Positions 42,917-52,136 of a stretch of DNA of 64,000 nucleotides are shown here, piece by piece. The notes beneath the pieces are model-generated. The model was not told where the DNA came from. It did not search any database and saw only the letters and a list, made by a program, of their open reading frames with translations. The stretch comes from Fimenecus sp045545735 (GTDB lineage Bacteria; Bacillota; Clostridia; Oscillospirales; Acutalibacteraceae): the NCBI GenBank assembly GCA_045545735.1, contig JAZQBM010000001.1, positions 186,001 to 250,000 on the forward strand. Direction: 5' to 3'. Position numbers and translations under genes: made by a program. Within the stretch, counting starts at the first letter, position 1; each line of letters opens with the position of its first letter.

Positions 42917-44017
42917 TTACATCATGCTTGCAATTTCTGCAGCAAAGTTATCTTCTTTCTTTTCAATGCCTTCGCCCTTTTCAAAACGAACAAAGCTTGT
43001 AAGCTTAATGTTAGCACCAAGAGCTTTAGCAACTGAATTTACATAACCGTCAACAGAACCGTCAAAAAGGTCAGAACGAACGAATGTCTGTTCAAGAAGA
43101 CAAACTTCTTTAATCTGCTTTGCAAGACGACCCTGAACAAGACCAACGAAGATTTTGTTTTCAGAAATTTCAGCTTTATGAGAAACTGCAATTTCAGCCA
43201 TTGTAGCATAAGCTTCTTTTGAAATGAAGTTTACAAAGTTCTTTCTCTGTTTCTGGTCAAGACCTTGATAAATTGTAGCGTCTTCATCGCTCCACTTCTT
43301 GTCATTGATTGCTTCTTCAATAATGCTGTTAAGGATTGGAACAGGAAGTGAATCAGGTTTGTTCAATGCACTGTCAATTGTGATTGATTTCATCTTAGCA
43401 AGTTCGTCATCAGAAATTGATGCTTTGCACAAATATTCTGGGTTCATAGCTGCAATCTGCATTGCAACGTTTTTACCCATTGCATCAAATTCAGATTTTG
43501 CTGCTGTAGCATCATCAACATCAAATGCTACGATAACACCAACAGTGCCACCTGCGTGGATATATGTTGCTGTATGTCCTTCAACAAGAGCAAATCTACG
43601 AACTTTCATATTTTCGCGAAGTGCAAGGAAAACTTCCTGTACTTCTTCATCAACTGTTTTGTCTGAATCAACTACTTTTGTAGCAAGAAGAGCTTCAACA
43701 TCAGCTGGTTTTGTAGCAACAACAGTCTTAACAACTTTAGCAGCAAGATTAACGAATGGTTCGCCCTTTGCAACGAAGTCTGTTTCACAGTTAATTTCAA
43801 CAAGTGCACCTGCATTAGCGTCGCTATAAGCAGCAACTACGCCTTCAGCAGCAACACGGCTTGCTTTCTTTGCAGCAGAAGCAAGACCTTTTTCTCTAAG
43901 AATATCAATAGCTTTTTCAATATCGCCATCTGTTTCAACAAGAGCTTTTTTACAATCCATCATACCAACGCCTGTCTTCTCACGAAGAGCCTGAACGTCT
44001 TTTGCAGTAAATGCCAT
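42917..44017 (-). CDS. tsf: Elongation factor Ts, long form
   Basis: A 366-residue EF-Ts, the nucleotide exchange factor for EF-Tu. The N-terminal UBA-like part has VQALREKTGVGMMDCKKAL, and the core has EINCETDFVAKGEPF and MQIAAMNPEYL; CLLEQTFV is near the C terminus. It is about 60-70 residues longer than the usual 280-310: extra material lies between MNPEYL (about 200) and EVCLLEQTFV (about 305). ATG 44017 has GGAGG upstream. Cotranscribed after rpsB, with a weak attenuator between them. Confidence 0.94.
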   Translation of the reverse strand: MAFTAKDVQALREKTGVGMMDCKKALVETDGDIEKAIDILREKGLASAAKKASRVAAEGVVAAYSDANAGALVEINCETDFVAKGEPFVNLAAKVVKTVVATKPADVEALLATKVVDSDKTVDEEVQEVFLALRENMKVRRFALVEGHTATYIHAGGTVGVIVAFDVDDATAAKSEFDAMGKNVAMQIAAMNPEYLCKASISDDELAKMKSITIDSALNKPDSLPVPILNSIIEEAINDKKWSDEDATIYQGLDQKQRKNFVNFISKEAYATMAEIAVSHKAEISENKIFVGLVQGRLAKQIKEVCLLEQTFVRSDLFDGSVDGYVNSVAKALGANIKLTSFVRFEKGEGIEKKEDNFAAEIASMM

Positions 44018-44047
44018 TTTCTTTTCCTCCAATATCTAAATACTTTG

Positions 44048-44079
44048 AAAAACAGCCCGTAACGAATATGCCACGGGCT
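44048..44079 (-). terminator. Attenuator-like hairpin between rpsB and tsf
   Basis: AGCCCGT (44079-44073) pairs with ACGGGCT (44060-44054), then GTTTTT. Such a hairpin between rpsB and tsf would reduce tsf relative to rpsB. Confidence 0.7.
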
Positions 44080-44092
44080 ATAATAAACTTAA

Positions 44093-44839
44093 TTATTCAG
44101 CAACTTCTTCAGCTACTGCTTCTTCTGTAGCTTCTTCAGCTACAACTTCCATCTGTTCACCCTGTCTGCCTTCGATAATAGCGTCAGCCATAGCACCTGC
44201 AATGAGTTTTACTGCACGGATAGCATCGTCATTACCTGGGATAACATAATCAACATCATCTGGGTCACAGTTTGTGTCAACGATAGCAATAACAGGAATA
44301 CCAAGCTTTTTAGCTTCAGCAACTGCAATCTTTTCTTTTCTTGGGTCAACAATGAACATAGCAGCTGGCTGCTTTTTCATTTCTGTGATACCGCCAATGT
44401 ACTTTTCAAGCTTTTCAATTTCAAGCTCATACTTAGCAACTTCTTTTTTAGGAAGAAGGTCAAATGTGCCGTCTTCCTGCATAGCCTTAAGCTGTGCAAG
44501 TCTCTTAATTCTTTGCTTGATTGTAGCAAAGTTTGTAAGCATACCGCCGAGCCAACGTGCATTAACATAAGGCATACCGCAACGCATAGCCTCTTCTTTA
44601 ACTGAGCTCTGAGCCTGCTTCTTTGTGCCTACAAAAAGAACTTCGCCACCGTTTTCAGCAACTTCTTTAATTACTTTGTAAGCCTCTTCAAGTTTTTTAA
44701 CTGTTTTCTGAAGGTCAATGATATAAATACCATTTCTTTCAGTGAAGATGTATTCAGCCATTTTTGGGTTCCATCTTCTTGTTTGGTGTCCGAAATGAAC
44801 ACCTGCCTCGAGTAACTGTTTCATAGATACTACTGACAT
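44093..44839 (-). CDS. rpsB: 30S ribosomal protein S2
   Basis: A 248-residue S2. MKQLLEAGVHFGHQTRRWNP at the N terminus, then IYIIDLQKT, ARWLGGMLTNF and PAAMFIVDPRKE; the C terminus is an acidic Ala/Glu-rich tail, common in clostridia. ATG 44839 has AAGGAGG; the frame extends to 44893 but that part is leader. First gene of the rpsB-tsf operon with its own promoter and a hairpin leader. Confidence 0.97.
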   Translation of the reverse strand: MSVVSMKQLLEAGVHFGHQTRRWNPKMAEYIFTERNGIYIIDLQKTVKKLEEAYKVIKEVAENGGEVLFVGTKKQAQSSVKEEAMRCGMPYVNARWLGGMLTNFATIKQRIKRLAQLKAMQEDGTFDLLPKKEVAKYELEIEKLEKYIGGITEMKKQPAAMFIVDPRKEKIAVAEAKKLGIPVIAIVDTNCDPDDVDYVIPGNDDAIRAVKLIAGAMADAIIEGRQGEQMEVVAEEATEEAVAEEVAE

Positions 44840-44879
44840 GATTTTTTCCTCCTTATTTATATCCTCTGCACGGGTCAAC

Positions 44880-44917
44880 TTTTGGCGGGACATATTGTAT
44901 ATGCAATACCGTCAAAA
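44880..44917 (-). promoter_or_regulatory. Hairpin in the rpsB leader
   Basis: TTTTGACGG (44917-44909) pairs with CCGCCAAAA (44888-44880) at eight of nine positions; ATTG/CAAT forms an inner stem. It lies in the 100-nt leader between the promoter and rpsB and could be a target for S2 autoregulation. No match to a specific known leader family was established. Confidence 0.5.
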
Positions 44918-44943
44918 TCACCGCACATGCGAATTGCTGAAAA

Positions 44944-44972
44944 ATTATATCACAACAATTTTATAATTGCAA
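44944..44972 (-). promoter_or_regulatory. Predicted sigma-A promoter of rpsB-tsf
   Basis: Minus strand TTGCAA (44972-44967), 17-bp spacer, TATAAT (44949-44944). Confidence 0.75.
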
Positions 44973-44994
44973 GTGATTTTTAAATATTTTTATA

Positions 44995-46002
44995 TTATTT
45001 ATATAAAAAATAGCCATCAGAATTTTGAGTATAAACAGTTATCTTTTCTCCATCACTTGAAACTGTAATATCACCGTCTAAAGAAGTTACAAATGTTGGA
45101 ATGTCACCACTCTCAAGCCTTTCAAGTATATTTCCGTTAGGATGACCGTAGTTATTACCCGCACCACTTGAAATAATCGCTACTTTTGGAGTAACTACAT
45201 CGAGATACTTTTCACTTGAAGACGTTTTACTACCGTGATGACCTGATTTAAGTACATCAACATCAATGTCGTAATCTGACCTTAATAAATCATTTTCAAT
45301 TTTAGTTTCTGCATCACCTTGAAATAAGAATTCAGTACCACCATAAGTAATTTTTAACACAACAGACATATTATTAAGATTATTACTTTGCACAGTTGGC
45401 GAGAGAATTTCAACTAAAGCCTCACCTAACATAAAACTATCTATATCTTGTGCAGGAATTTTATTGATATTTTGGCTATCAACAGTATTAATCAAAACAT
45501 TATATGTCTTACTTGTAACGTTATTCGATTGCGAAAGCCTTGGCATAATAAAATTTTCAACTTTCCAATCATCAATTATTTCTGTAGCACTCCCCATATG
45601 GTCATCATGTTGGTGAGTAATAACCATATAATCAATTGTATCAATTTCTAAAGTGTGTAGTGATTGTCTTATGGTATTTAACTGATTAAATGTACCGCAA
45701 TCAATCATTAACACTTCATTATTACAAATAACAATTGTGCAATCACTCTGCCCTACGTCAAGATAATATACAGCAAAATTACTATCTACAGGTTCGACAC
45801 CGTCAATTGAACCGAGTGTATTTTTAATTTCACTAATTGAAGCAATTTCTTTACTATCAAGAACAAAGAATACTGAAACAATAATTAAAACTATTATAAT
45901 GTAAGCAAGAATTTTCTTTTGTTTTTTCTTTAACTTGTCGAAATGATAAGCGTTTTTACTTTTTCTTCCGCTTTTGTATATTGCTCTTTCTCTTTTTGTC
46001 AT
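44995..46002 (-). CDS. Membrane-anchored metallo-beta-lactamase-fold protein (ComEC C-terminal-like)
   Basis: A 335-residue protein with a basic N terminus, one membrane segment (about 31-48) and an extracytoplasmic MBL domain. The metal motif is THQHDDHMG near 130, with YYLDVGQSDCTIV before it and KSGHHGSKTSSS and SSGAGNNYGHP after it, as in the C-terminal domain of ComEC/Rec2. It has no competence permease domain, so it is likely a secreted nuclease or phosphodiesterase; substrate unknown. Start at 46002 overlaps the YgiQ gene by 47 bp with no strong Shine-Dalgarno. Confidence 0.85.
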   Translation of the reverse strand: MTKRERAIYKSGRKSKNAYHFDKLKKKQKKILAYIIIVLIIVSVFFVLDSKEIASISEIKNTLGSIDGVEPVDSNFAVYYLDVGQSDCTIVICNNEVLMIDCGTFNQLNTIRQSLHTLEIDTIDYMVITHQHDDHMGSATEIIDDWKVENFIMPRLSQSNNVTSKTYNVLINTVDSQNINKIPAQDIDSFMLGEALVEILSPTVQSNNLNNMSVVLKITYGGTEFLFQGDAETKIENDLLRSDYDIDVDVLKSGHHGSKTSSSEKYLDVVTPKVAIISSGAGNNYGHPNGNILERLESGDIPTFVTSLDGDITVSSDGEKITVYTQNSDGYFLYK

Positions 46003-47839
46003 ACTTATGATTTACTTGTGATTTATAATTTGTTTTTTCATTTGCTTTTGGTTTAATCAGACACCTTGGTGATAAGCCGATTAAATCCGAACGACCTGCT
46101 TTCTTTAATGCTTCATAAACTAAATCATAGTTTTTAGGATTAAAGTATTGCATTAATGCACGTTGTAAAGCCTTATCATGCGGAGTTTTTGCAACATAGA
46201 CTTTCTCAAGCGTATATGGGTCAAGCTCGGTATAATACATTGCAGTTGAAATTGTACCAGGTGTTGGATAATAATCTTGTACCTGTTCAGGATGAAGTTT
46301 TTCATCACGAATAAATTCGGCTAATTCAACTGCATCTTTTAATGTTGCACCGGGATGGGATGACATTAAATATGGAACAAGATACTGCTCTTTACCAATA
46401 GATTTTGTGTATGTAAAATACTTCTTAGAAAACTCTTTATATGCTTTAATATGGGGTTTGCCCATTTTATCAAGAACTGCTGCTGAACAGTGCTCAGGTG
46501 CAACTTTCAACTGACCACTTACGTGATGCTTAACAAGTTCTTTAAAGAATTCATCACTCTTATCACAAAGCATATAATCGTAACGAATTCCCGAACGAAT
46601 AAACACTTTCTTCACTTTTGGTAAGTTTCGAATTTCACGAAGTATATCAAGATATTCCTCATGGTTTGAAATTAAAGCAGGACAAGGATTTGGTGCAAGG
46701 CACTTTTTTCCTTTGCATAAACCATTTTTTAATTGCACATCACACGAGGTTCTTCTGAAGTTAGCTGTAGGACCACCTACATCGTGAATATAACCTTTAA
46801 ATCCGTCTAATTCAGTTAAAAGTTTTGCTTCTTCTATGATTGATTCTTTACTTCTACAAGTAACATATCTTCCCTGATGAAATGCAATTGAACAGAAATT
46901 GCAAGCACCAAAGCAACCACGATTATGAGTAATTGAAAACTCAACTTCAATTATTCCCGGCACTCCCCCATCTTTTTCATACATCGGGTGATAAGTACGC
47001 ACGTATGGTAATGAATATATTTTGTCAAGTTCCTCGGTAGTGAGTGGCTCCATAGGTTCATTTTGAACCAGCATCATTTTACCGTGACGTTGCTTGATTA
47101 TTTTACCACGAATATGGTCTTGCTCATCTTGCTGAATACGACAAGAAATTGCATATTCTTTCTTTGACGCAAGAACATTCTCATAAGATGGACATTCAAC
47201 ACCTTTATATGGCGTTTCAGTAACAGGTACGGCATAACAGGTGCCTTTAATATCAGTTAAAGATTTTATATCTTCACCATTGTTAAGTCTGTTGGCAATT
47301 TCAACAGTTTGTTTTTCACCCATACCGAACGAAATTAAGTCTGCACTTGAATCAAAAAGAATCGATGGTCTAATTTTGTCGTCCCAATAATCATAATGTG
47401 CAAATCGACGCAAAGACGCCTCTAAACCGCCAATAATAATTGGTACATCACCATAGATTTCACGAATTTTTTGACAATAAACAATAACTGCACGGTCTGG
47501 TCGTAATCCCATTTTTCCACCAGGAGAATATGCATCTGTGCTACGTTTGCGTTTGGCAACGGTATAATGTGCTACCATTGAGTCAATATTACCGGATGAA
47601 ACCATAAATCCAAGTCTTGGTCGTCCAAACACTTTAAAAGAAGAGTTATTTTTCCAGTCTGGTTGAGAAATCACACCAACTTTATACCCTGCATTTTCAA
47701 GAACACGAGTAATTATAGACACGCCGAAGCTGGGATGGTCAACGTACGCGTCACCTGACACGTAAACAAAATCAACTTCATCCCAGCCTCTTTGAATCAT
47801 ATCATTTTTTGAGACAGGTAAAAATATATTATTCTTCAC
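45956..47839 (-). CDS. YgiQ-family radical SAM protein
   Basis: A 627-residue radical SAM protein. The [4Fe-4S] motif is CFGACNFCS near residue 310 (C-x3-C-x2-C), the N terminus has a B12-like/UPF0313 domain with DEVDFVYVSGDAYVDHPSFG. The function of YgiQ proteins is not established. GTG 47839 is chosen: AGAGG lies six bases upstream and the product then starts KNNIFLPVSKNDM like homologs, whereas ATG 47881 adds unrelated residues coded inside ftsK. It overlaps the ftsK stop by 11 bp. The C-terminal tail is very rich in Lys/Arg. Confidence 0.92.
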   Translation of the reverse strand: MKNNIFLPVSKNDMIQRGWDEVDFVYVSGDAYVDHPSFGVSIITRVLENAGYKVGVISQPDWKNNSSFKVFGRPRLGFMVSSGNIDSMVAHYTVAKRKRSTDAYSPGGKMGLRPDRAVIVYCQKIREIYGDVPIIIGGLEASLRRFAHYDYWDDKIRPSILFDSSADLISFGMGEKQTVEIANRLNNGEDIKSLTDIKGTCYAVPVTETPYKGVECPSYENVLASKKEYAISCRIQQDEQDHIRGKIIKQRHGKMMLVQNEPMEPLTTEELDKIYSLPYVRTYHPMYEKDGGVPGIIEVEFSITHNRGCFGACNFCSIAFHQGRYVTCRSKESIIEEAKLLTELDGFKGYIHDVGGPTANFRRTSCDVQLKNGLCKGKKCLAPNPCPALISNHEEYLDILREIRNLPKVKKVFIRSGIRYDYMLCDKSDEFFKELVKHHVSGQLKVAPEHCSAAVLDKMGKPHIKAYKEFSKKYFTYTKSIGKEQYLVPYLMSSHPGATLKDAVELAEFIRDEKLHPEQVQDYYPTPGTISTAMYYTELDPYTLEKVYVAKTPHDKALQRALMQYFNPKNYDLVYEALKKAGRSDLIGLSPRCLIKPKANEKTNYKSQVNHKYDKKRKSNIQKRKKK

Positions 47840-50294
47840 TTGTATCCTCTTCGTCTTCACCATATGGTCTGTCTGCTCCACCCTGTGCTAAAGCATTCAT
47901 TTCATACCATTGTTGTTTTGTGATTAATACTTTTCGTGGCTTTGCACCTTCATATGGGCCAATTATTCCGCGTTCTTCAAGTTCATCAACAATTCTTGCG
48001 GCTCTTGCATAGCCTAATTTGAGTTTTCTTTGAAGAAGTGTAGTTGATGCTGATTGAGCTTCAATAACAGCTTCAATAGCCTTTGGAAGCATTTCATCTG
48101 CAGGTCCATCTTCACCGTCAGATGCTGATGCAGAAGTATCTTTCTTCTTAACACCTGTATTAGCGGCGTTTTTATCAATTTCTTTCATAACGTCATCATC
48201 ATAAACAGATTGTGCTTGTTGTTTAATATGAGTAACAACGTTTTCAACTTCTTTATCAGACAGATAACAACCCTGAACACGAATTGGTTTAGGAATACCC
48301 ACAGGATAATAAAGCATATCACCGTTGCCAAGTAATTTTTCAGCACCAACAGAGTCGATAATTGTACGTGAGTCAACCTGAGAAGAAACTGAAAGTGAAA
48401 TTCTACTTGGAATATTAGCTTTGATAATACCAGTAATAACATCAACTGATGGTCTTTGTGTAGCAATAACAAGGTGCATACCTGCCGCACGAGCCATCTG
48501 TGCAAGACGACAAATTGAATCCTCAACTTCATTTGGAGCTGCCATCATAAGGTCAGACAACTCGTCAATGAAAATTACAATCTGTGGCATTTTCTTTTTG
48601 CCTTGGCTTTCACAAATACTGTTATAACCAGAAATGTCACGTACGCTGTTTTCTGAGAATGTTTTGTATCTTGTGAGCATTTCAGTAACAGCCCATGCAA
48701 GTGCACCTGACGCTTTTCTTGGGTCAGAGACAACAGGTACAAGCAAATGTGGAATACCGTTATATACAGTAAATTCAACTTGTTTAGGGTCAATCATCAA
48801 AAGTTTAACTTCTTCAGGCGTTGCATTATAAAGAATGCTTACAATCATTGAGTTAAGACAAACAGATTTACCCGAACCTGTTGTACCCGCAATAAGTAAG
48901 TGAGGCATTTTGACGAGGTCAGAATACACAAACTCACCTGTAATATCTTTACCGAGTGCAACTGTTAATTTTGATTTAGCATTTCTATATTGTGGCTGGT
49001 CAATAACTTCACGCATTGTAACCATTCTGCGATTTTTATTTGGAACTTCAATACCAACTGCAGCTTTATTTGGAATTGGTGCTTCAATACGCACACCTGA
49101 TGCCGCAAGATTTAATGCGATATCATCAGCAAGATTCGTGATTTTACTGATTTTAACACCTGCAGCAGGCTGAATTTCATACCTTGTAACTGAAGGACCT
49201 GAGCAAACACCAACAGTTCTCGTTTCGACACCAAAACTACTAAGTGTTTCTTCAAGTTTCTTTGCAGTTTGTTTAAGTTCGGCTTCAAGATTTGCCGCGT
49301 TGCTTTCTTTTGGCAAGTTCAAACAGTCAATTGGTGGTAAAAGATAAACTCTTTTTTCTGATTCTTCACTTTCTTCCACTTCTTCAACTTTTGTTTCTTG
49401 AACTTTTTCATCTTTTTTAGGTTCTTCTTTTATAATACTCTTTTTAATTATATCATCAAGATTGATAACTTTTTCTTGTTCAACCTTTTCATCTTCTTTT
49501 TTAGAATTTTTAACATCACTAAATGAAACTAATTCAGGTTCTTCTTCAAGTTCATATTCAAATGTCAATGGTTTAGCGTCAGCATCAGGCTCGGGTCCTA
49601 AATCGACATCAGGGTTGAATTCAGCTTTTCTTTTCTTACGTTCTTCAACAAGTTGTTCTGTCTTTTCGCCATATTCACTAATCTTTTCGCTAGTAAACTC
49701 CCCTACCTTTTTAACTGGCTTTGAAATACCTTTAAACAGTTTTTCAAGTGTAAGGTTAGCAGTAATCATAATTAATACGAAAAGTATAATAAAGGCGATT
49801 ACAAGGCTTGCCGCCTTACTACCACCTGTGATTAAAAGAATTAATCCACCAAATACTGCACCAAATACACCACTGCCGAGCATACTGCCGTCAATTTGAT
49901 ATGTATTATATGCATCTTTAATTCCAACAAAAAATTCAGTGTTGGCATCACAAACGATTATATGCCAAATGCTGCAAATAATTGTTATAATTAAAGTTGT
50001 TTCAATAAGTTTAGTAGTAAATTTTCCATCAGTTTTATCAAGCGTCAAGAAAATTGCTATAACAAAAAGCAATAACGAGAATATAAAAGTGCAAAAGCCA
50101 AACATCCCAAATAAAAATGTACGTAAAACTCCCCATAATCCGCCTGCATCAATAATTGCAATACACAACAAGAACACTGCAATAGCGAATAAAATAATTG
50201 CACTGAATTGTCTATTCATTGAAAAACTCTTTTTAGCAGTTGAATTCGATTTTTTCTTTCTTGAATTAGTATTTCTACTTTTTTGATTTGCCAT
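47829..50294 (-). CDS. ftsK: DNA translocase FtsK/SpoIIIE
   Basis: An 821-residue septal DNA pump. Four N-terminal membrane segments (about 28-185), an acidic Lys/Glu linker (200-320), the RecA-like motor with Walker A GTTGSGKSV near 488, and a C-terminal gamma winged helix (LLQRKLKLGYARAARIVDELEE) that reads orienting sequences. It moves chromosome into the forespore and/or resolves chromosomes at division. The order tepA-uppP-ftsK resembles ymfB(tepA)-spoIIIE of Bacillus. Confidence 0.96.
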   Translation of the reverse strand: MANQKSRNTNSRKKKSNSTAKKSFSMNRQFSAIILFAIAVFLLCIAIIDAGGLWGVLRTFLFGMFGFCTFIFSLLLFVIAIFLTLDKTDGKFTTKLIETTLIITIICSIWHIIVCDANTEFFVGIKDAYNTYQIDGSMLGSGVFGAVFGGLILLITGGSKAASLVIAFIILFVLIMITANLTLEKLFKGISKPVKKVGEFTSEKISEYGEKTEQLVEERKKRKAEFNPDVDLGPEPDADAKPLTFEYELEEEPELVSFSDVKNSKKEDEKVEQEKVINLDDIIKKSIIKEEPKKDEKVQETKVEEVEESEESEKRVYLLPPIDCLNLPKESNAANLEAELKQTAKKLEETLSSFGVETRTVGVCSGPSVTRYEIQPAAGVKISKITNLADDIALNLAASGVRIEAPIPNKAAVGIEVPNKNRRMVTMREVIDQPQYRNAKSKLTVALGKDITGEFVYSDLVKMPHLLIAGTTGSGKSVCLNSMIVSILYNATPEEVKLLMIDPKQVEFTVYNGIPHLLVPVVSDPRKASGALAWAVTEMLTRYKTFSENSVRDISGYNSICESQGKKKMPQIVIFIDELSDLMMAAPNEVEDSICRLAQMARAAGMHLVIATQRPSVDVITGIIKANIPSRISLSVSSQVDSRTIIDSVGAEKLLGNGDMLYYPVGIPKPIRVQGCYLSDKEVENVVTHIKQQAQSVYDDDVMKEIDKNAANTGVKKKDTSASASDGEDGPADEMLPKAIEAVIEAQSASTTLLQRKLKLGYARAARIVDELEERGIIGPYEGAKPRKVLITKQQWYEMNALAQGGADRPYGEDEEDTSEE

Positions 50295-50313
50295 TTATTT
50301 TAACATCTCCAAA

Positions 50314-51174
50314 TTAAAGTCCTAATATGCTACAGATAATTGTGAATACGCCGATTACAAGACAATAAAAACCGAAATATTTCCACATATCTTTCTTTAA
50401 AATCCATTGTAACAATTTGATACACGCAACACCTACAACTGCCGCTACAATTACGCCAATTATTGTTGGTAATAATTCAAGTTGAGCACCGGTATCAACC
50501 GCATCTTTGAGTTCAACGGCATTTGCAACTATAATTGCAGGGATGCCAAGAATAAATGAATATTCAACCATATATTCTTTTGATACACCACAAATCATAC
50601 CTGTTGAAATTGTTGAGCCTGAACGTGAGATTCCTGGGAATCCTGCCGCAAAAACCTGAGCTAATCCAATTGCAAAAGAGTCAAGAGTATTTACTTCTCT
50701 GTTTAAAGTTTTTTTCTTGGAAATATATGTAGATGTAAGTAATAATGCTCCCGTAAATAAGAAGCAAAAACCTTCAACGAGAATGCTGTCATCTTCAGAT
50801 AATCCACCAAGCACATCCATAAGTTTCATATCGTTTCCAACTGGAATTAATAACAATAACAAAGGAATGCAAGAAAATACAAACATAACAAGCATTTTCT
50901 TTTTGCCCTTTAGTTCTTTAAATCTGAATTTGCCTGTAAATATGTCTTTGATAAGACCAAAAGCATCTACAACAAGTTCAAAAATCGTTTTATGGAACAC
51001 AATAAACACTGCAATCAATGTTCCTAAATGAAGCAACACTGAAAACAATAAAGAGCCTTCGCCATCAACATTCAAAAAATGTTGGAACAGGGACAAGTGT
51101 CCACTACTTGAAATTGGCAAAAATTCAGTTACACCTTGAACTATACCAAGTATTATTGCTTTAATAATTGACAT
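50314..51174 (-). CDS. uppP: Undecaprenyl-diphosphatase UppP
   Basis: A 286-residue BacA-type phosphatase with eight membrane segments that recycles undecaprenyl pyrophosphate during wall synthesis and gives bacitracin tolerance. EFLPISSSGHL and PGISRSGSTI are the two signature sequences. AACTC/GGAG-type ribosome-binding site lies before the ATG. It is inserted between tepA and ftsK in the same direction. Confidence 0.96.
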   Translation of the reverse strand: MSIIKAIILGIVQGVTEFLPISSSGHLSLFQHFLNVDGEGSLLFSVLLHLGTLIAVFIVFHKTIFELVVDAFGLIKDIFTGKFRFKELKGKKKMLVMFVFSCIPLLLLLIPVGNDMKLMDVLGGLSEDDSILVEGFCFLFTGALLLTSTYISKKKTLNREVNTLDSFAIGLAQVFAAGFPGISRSGSTISTGMICGVSKEYMVEYSFILGIPAIIVANAVELKDAVDTGAQLELLPTIIGVIVAAVVGVACIKLLQWILKKDMWKYFGFYCLVIGVFTIICSILGL

Positions 51175-51187
51175 TAAATCAACTCCA

Positions 51188-51916
51188 TTAATTTTCTATC
51201 TTTGAATATAAATATGCCATTGCATCTTTTAAATTACCTATACTGTCAATTAAACCTTCTTTTACAGCATTTTCGCCATCAAGAACTGTACCTACATCCA
51301 TAACTAATTCCCCTGTAGATAACATAAGTTCACGAAAACGTTCAGGAGGAATATTTGAATTACCCGAAACAAAACTGACAATTCTTTCTTGCATTTTATC
51401 AAAATATGACAATGTCTGCGGAACGCCTAAAACCAACCCATTCATTCTAACAGGATGTATGGTCATAGTCGCAGTTGGCACAATAAATGATTTGTCAGCA
51501 GATACTGCCAAAGGAACGCCTATTGAGTGGCCGCCACCAAGCACAAGTGATGCAGTAGGTTTTTTCATACCTGAAATAAGTTCAGCAATAGCAAGACCTG
51601 CCTCAATATCGCCACCAACCGTATTAAGAATAATGAGCAAACCATCAATATCTTCACTTTCTTCAACTGCAACCAATTGAGGAATAACGTGTTCATATTT
51701 TGTAGTTTTATTAGATGGCGGAAGAATATAATGCCCCTCAACCTGTCCTATAATTGTAAGACAATGAATATATTTGCCGTTCTTGCTTACTGAAAAAGCA
51801 CCATTATCAGATATTTCATTATTGGCAGAAACATCAGTGTCGTTGTCTGTACCGCCATTTTGTTCAGGTGCTGTTGGATTAGTTGGTGTAATAAAATCAT
51901 CAAAATAAACGCACAT
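51188..51916 (-). CDS. tepA: ClpP-like serine protease TepA
   Basis: A 242-residue ClpP-fold protein of the TepA/YmfB type. Catalytic Ser in GGGHSIGVPLA, His in MTIHPVRMNG, acidic residue downstream near VGTVLDGENA. A low-complexity N terminus rich in Thr, Pro and Asn precedes the fold. In Bacillus TepA is linked to protein translocation and to germination-related degradation; the role here is inferred from family and its place before ftsK. Confidence 0.9.
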   Translation of the reverse strand: MCVYFDDFITPTNPTAPEQNGGTDNDTDVSANNEISDNGAFSVSKNGKYIHCLTIIGQVEGHYILPPSNKTTKYEHVIPQLVAVEESEDIDGLLIILNTVGGDIEAGLAIAELISGMKKPTASLVLGGGHSIGVPLAVSADKSFIVPTATMTIHPVRMNGLVLGVPQTLSYFDKMQERIVSFVSGNSNIPPERFRELMLSTGELVMDVGTVLDGENAVKEGLIDSIGNLKDAMAYLYSKIEN

Positions 51917-51991
51917 ATTATCGCATCCTTTAAAAATATAAAATTATTTTTACCGAACGCAATTCAATTATTTATGCCAAAACTACTAAAT

Positions 51992-52020
51992 ATTGTATCA
52001 TAATTTATTTTCAATATCAA
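51992..52020 (-). promoter_or_regulatory. Predicted sigma-A promoter of tepA-uppP-ftsK
   Basis: Minus strand TTGATA (52020-52015), 17-bp spacer, TACAAT (51997-51992). Confidence 0.6.
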
Positions 52021-52059
52021 TGTTTTGTTAAAAAATACTTTTTATTATATACAAATATA

Positions 52060-52088
52060 TTGACAAATTTCTAACAATGTAATAAAAT
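52060..52088 (+). promoter_or_regulatory. Predicted sigma-A promoter of acn-icd-rex
   Basis: TTGACA (52060-52065), 17-bp spacer, TAAAAT (52083-52088). A Rex-like inverted repeat begins ten bases after the -10. Confidence 0.8.
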
Positions 52089-52097
52089 TATAAAAGA

Positions 52098-52115
52098 TTG
52101 TTAAAAAATTGAAAA
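52098..52115 (+). promoter_or_regulatory. Possible Rex operator at the acn transcription start
   Basis: TTGTTAA-AAAA-TTGAAAA, compared with the clostridial Rex consensus TTGTTAA-N4-TTAACAA: left arm perfect, right arm five of seven. Position over the predicted start site and the presence of rex in the same operon support it; AT-richness weakens it. Confidence 0.45.
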
Positions 52116-52136
52116 AGTCCAAGGAGTGATTCAAAA

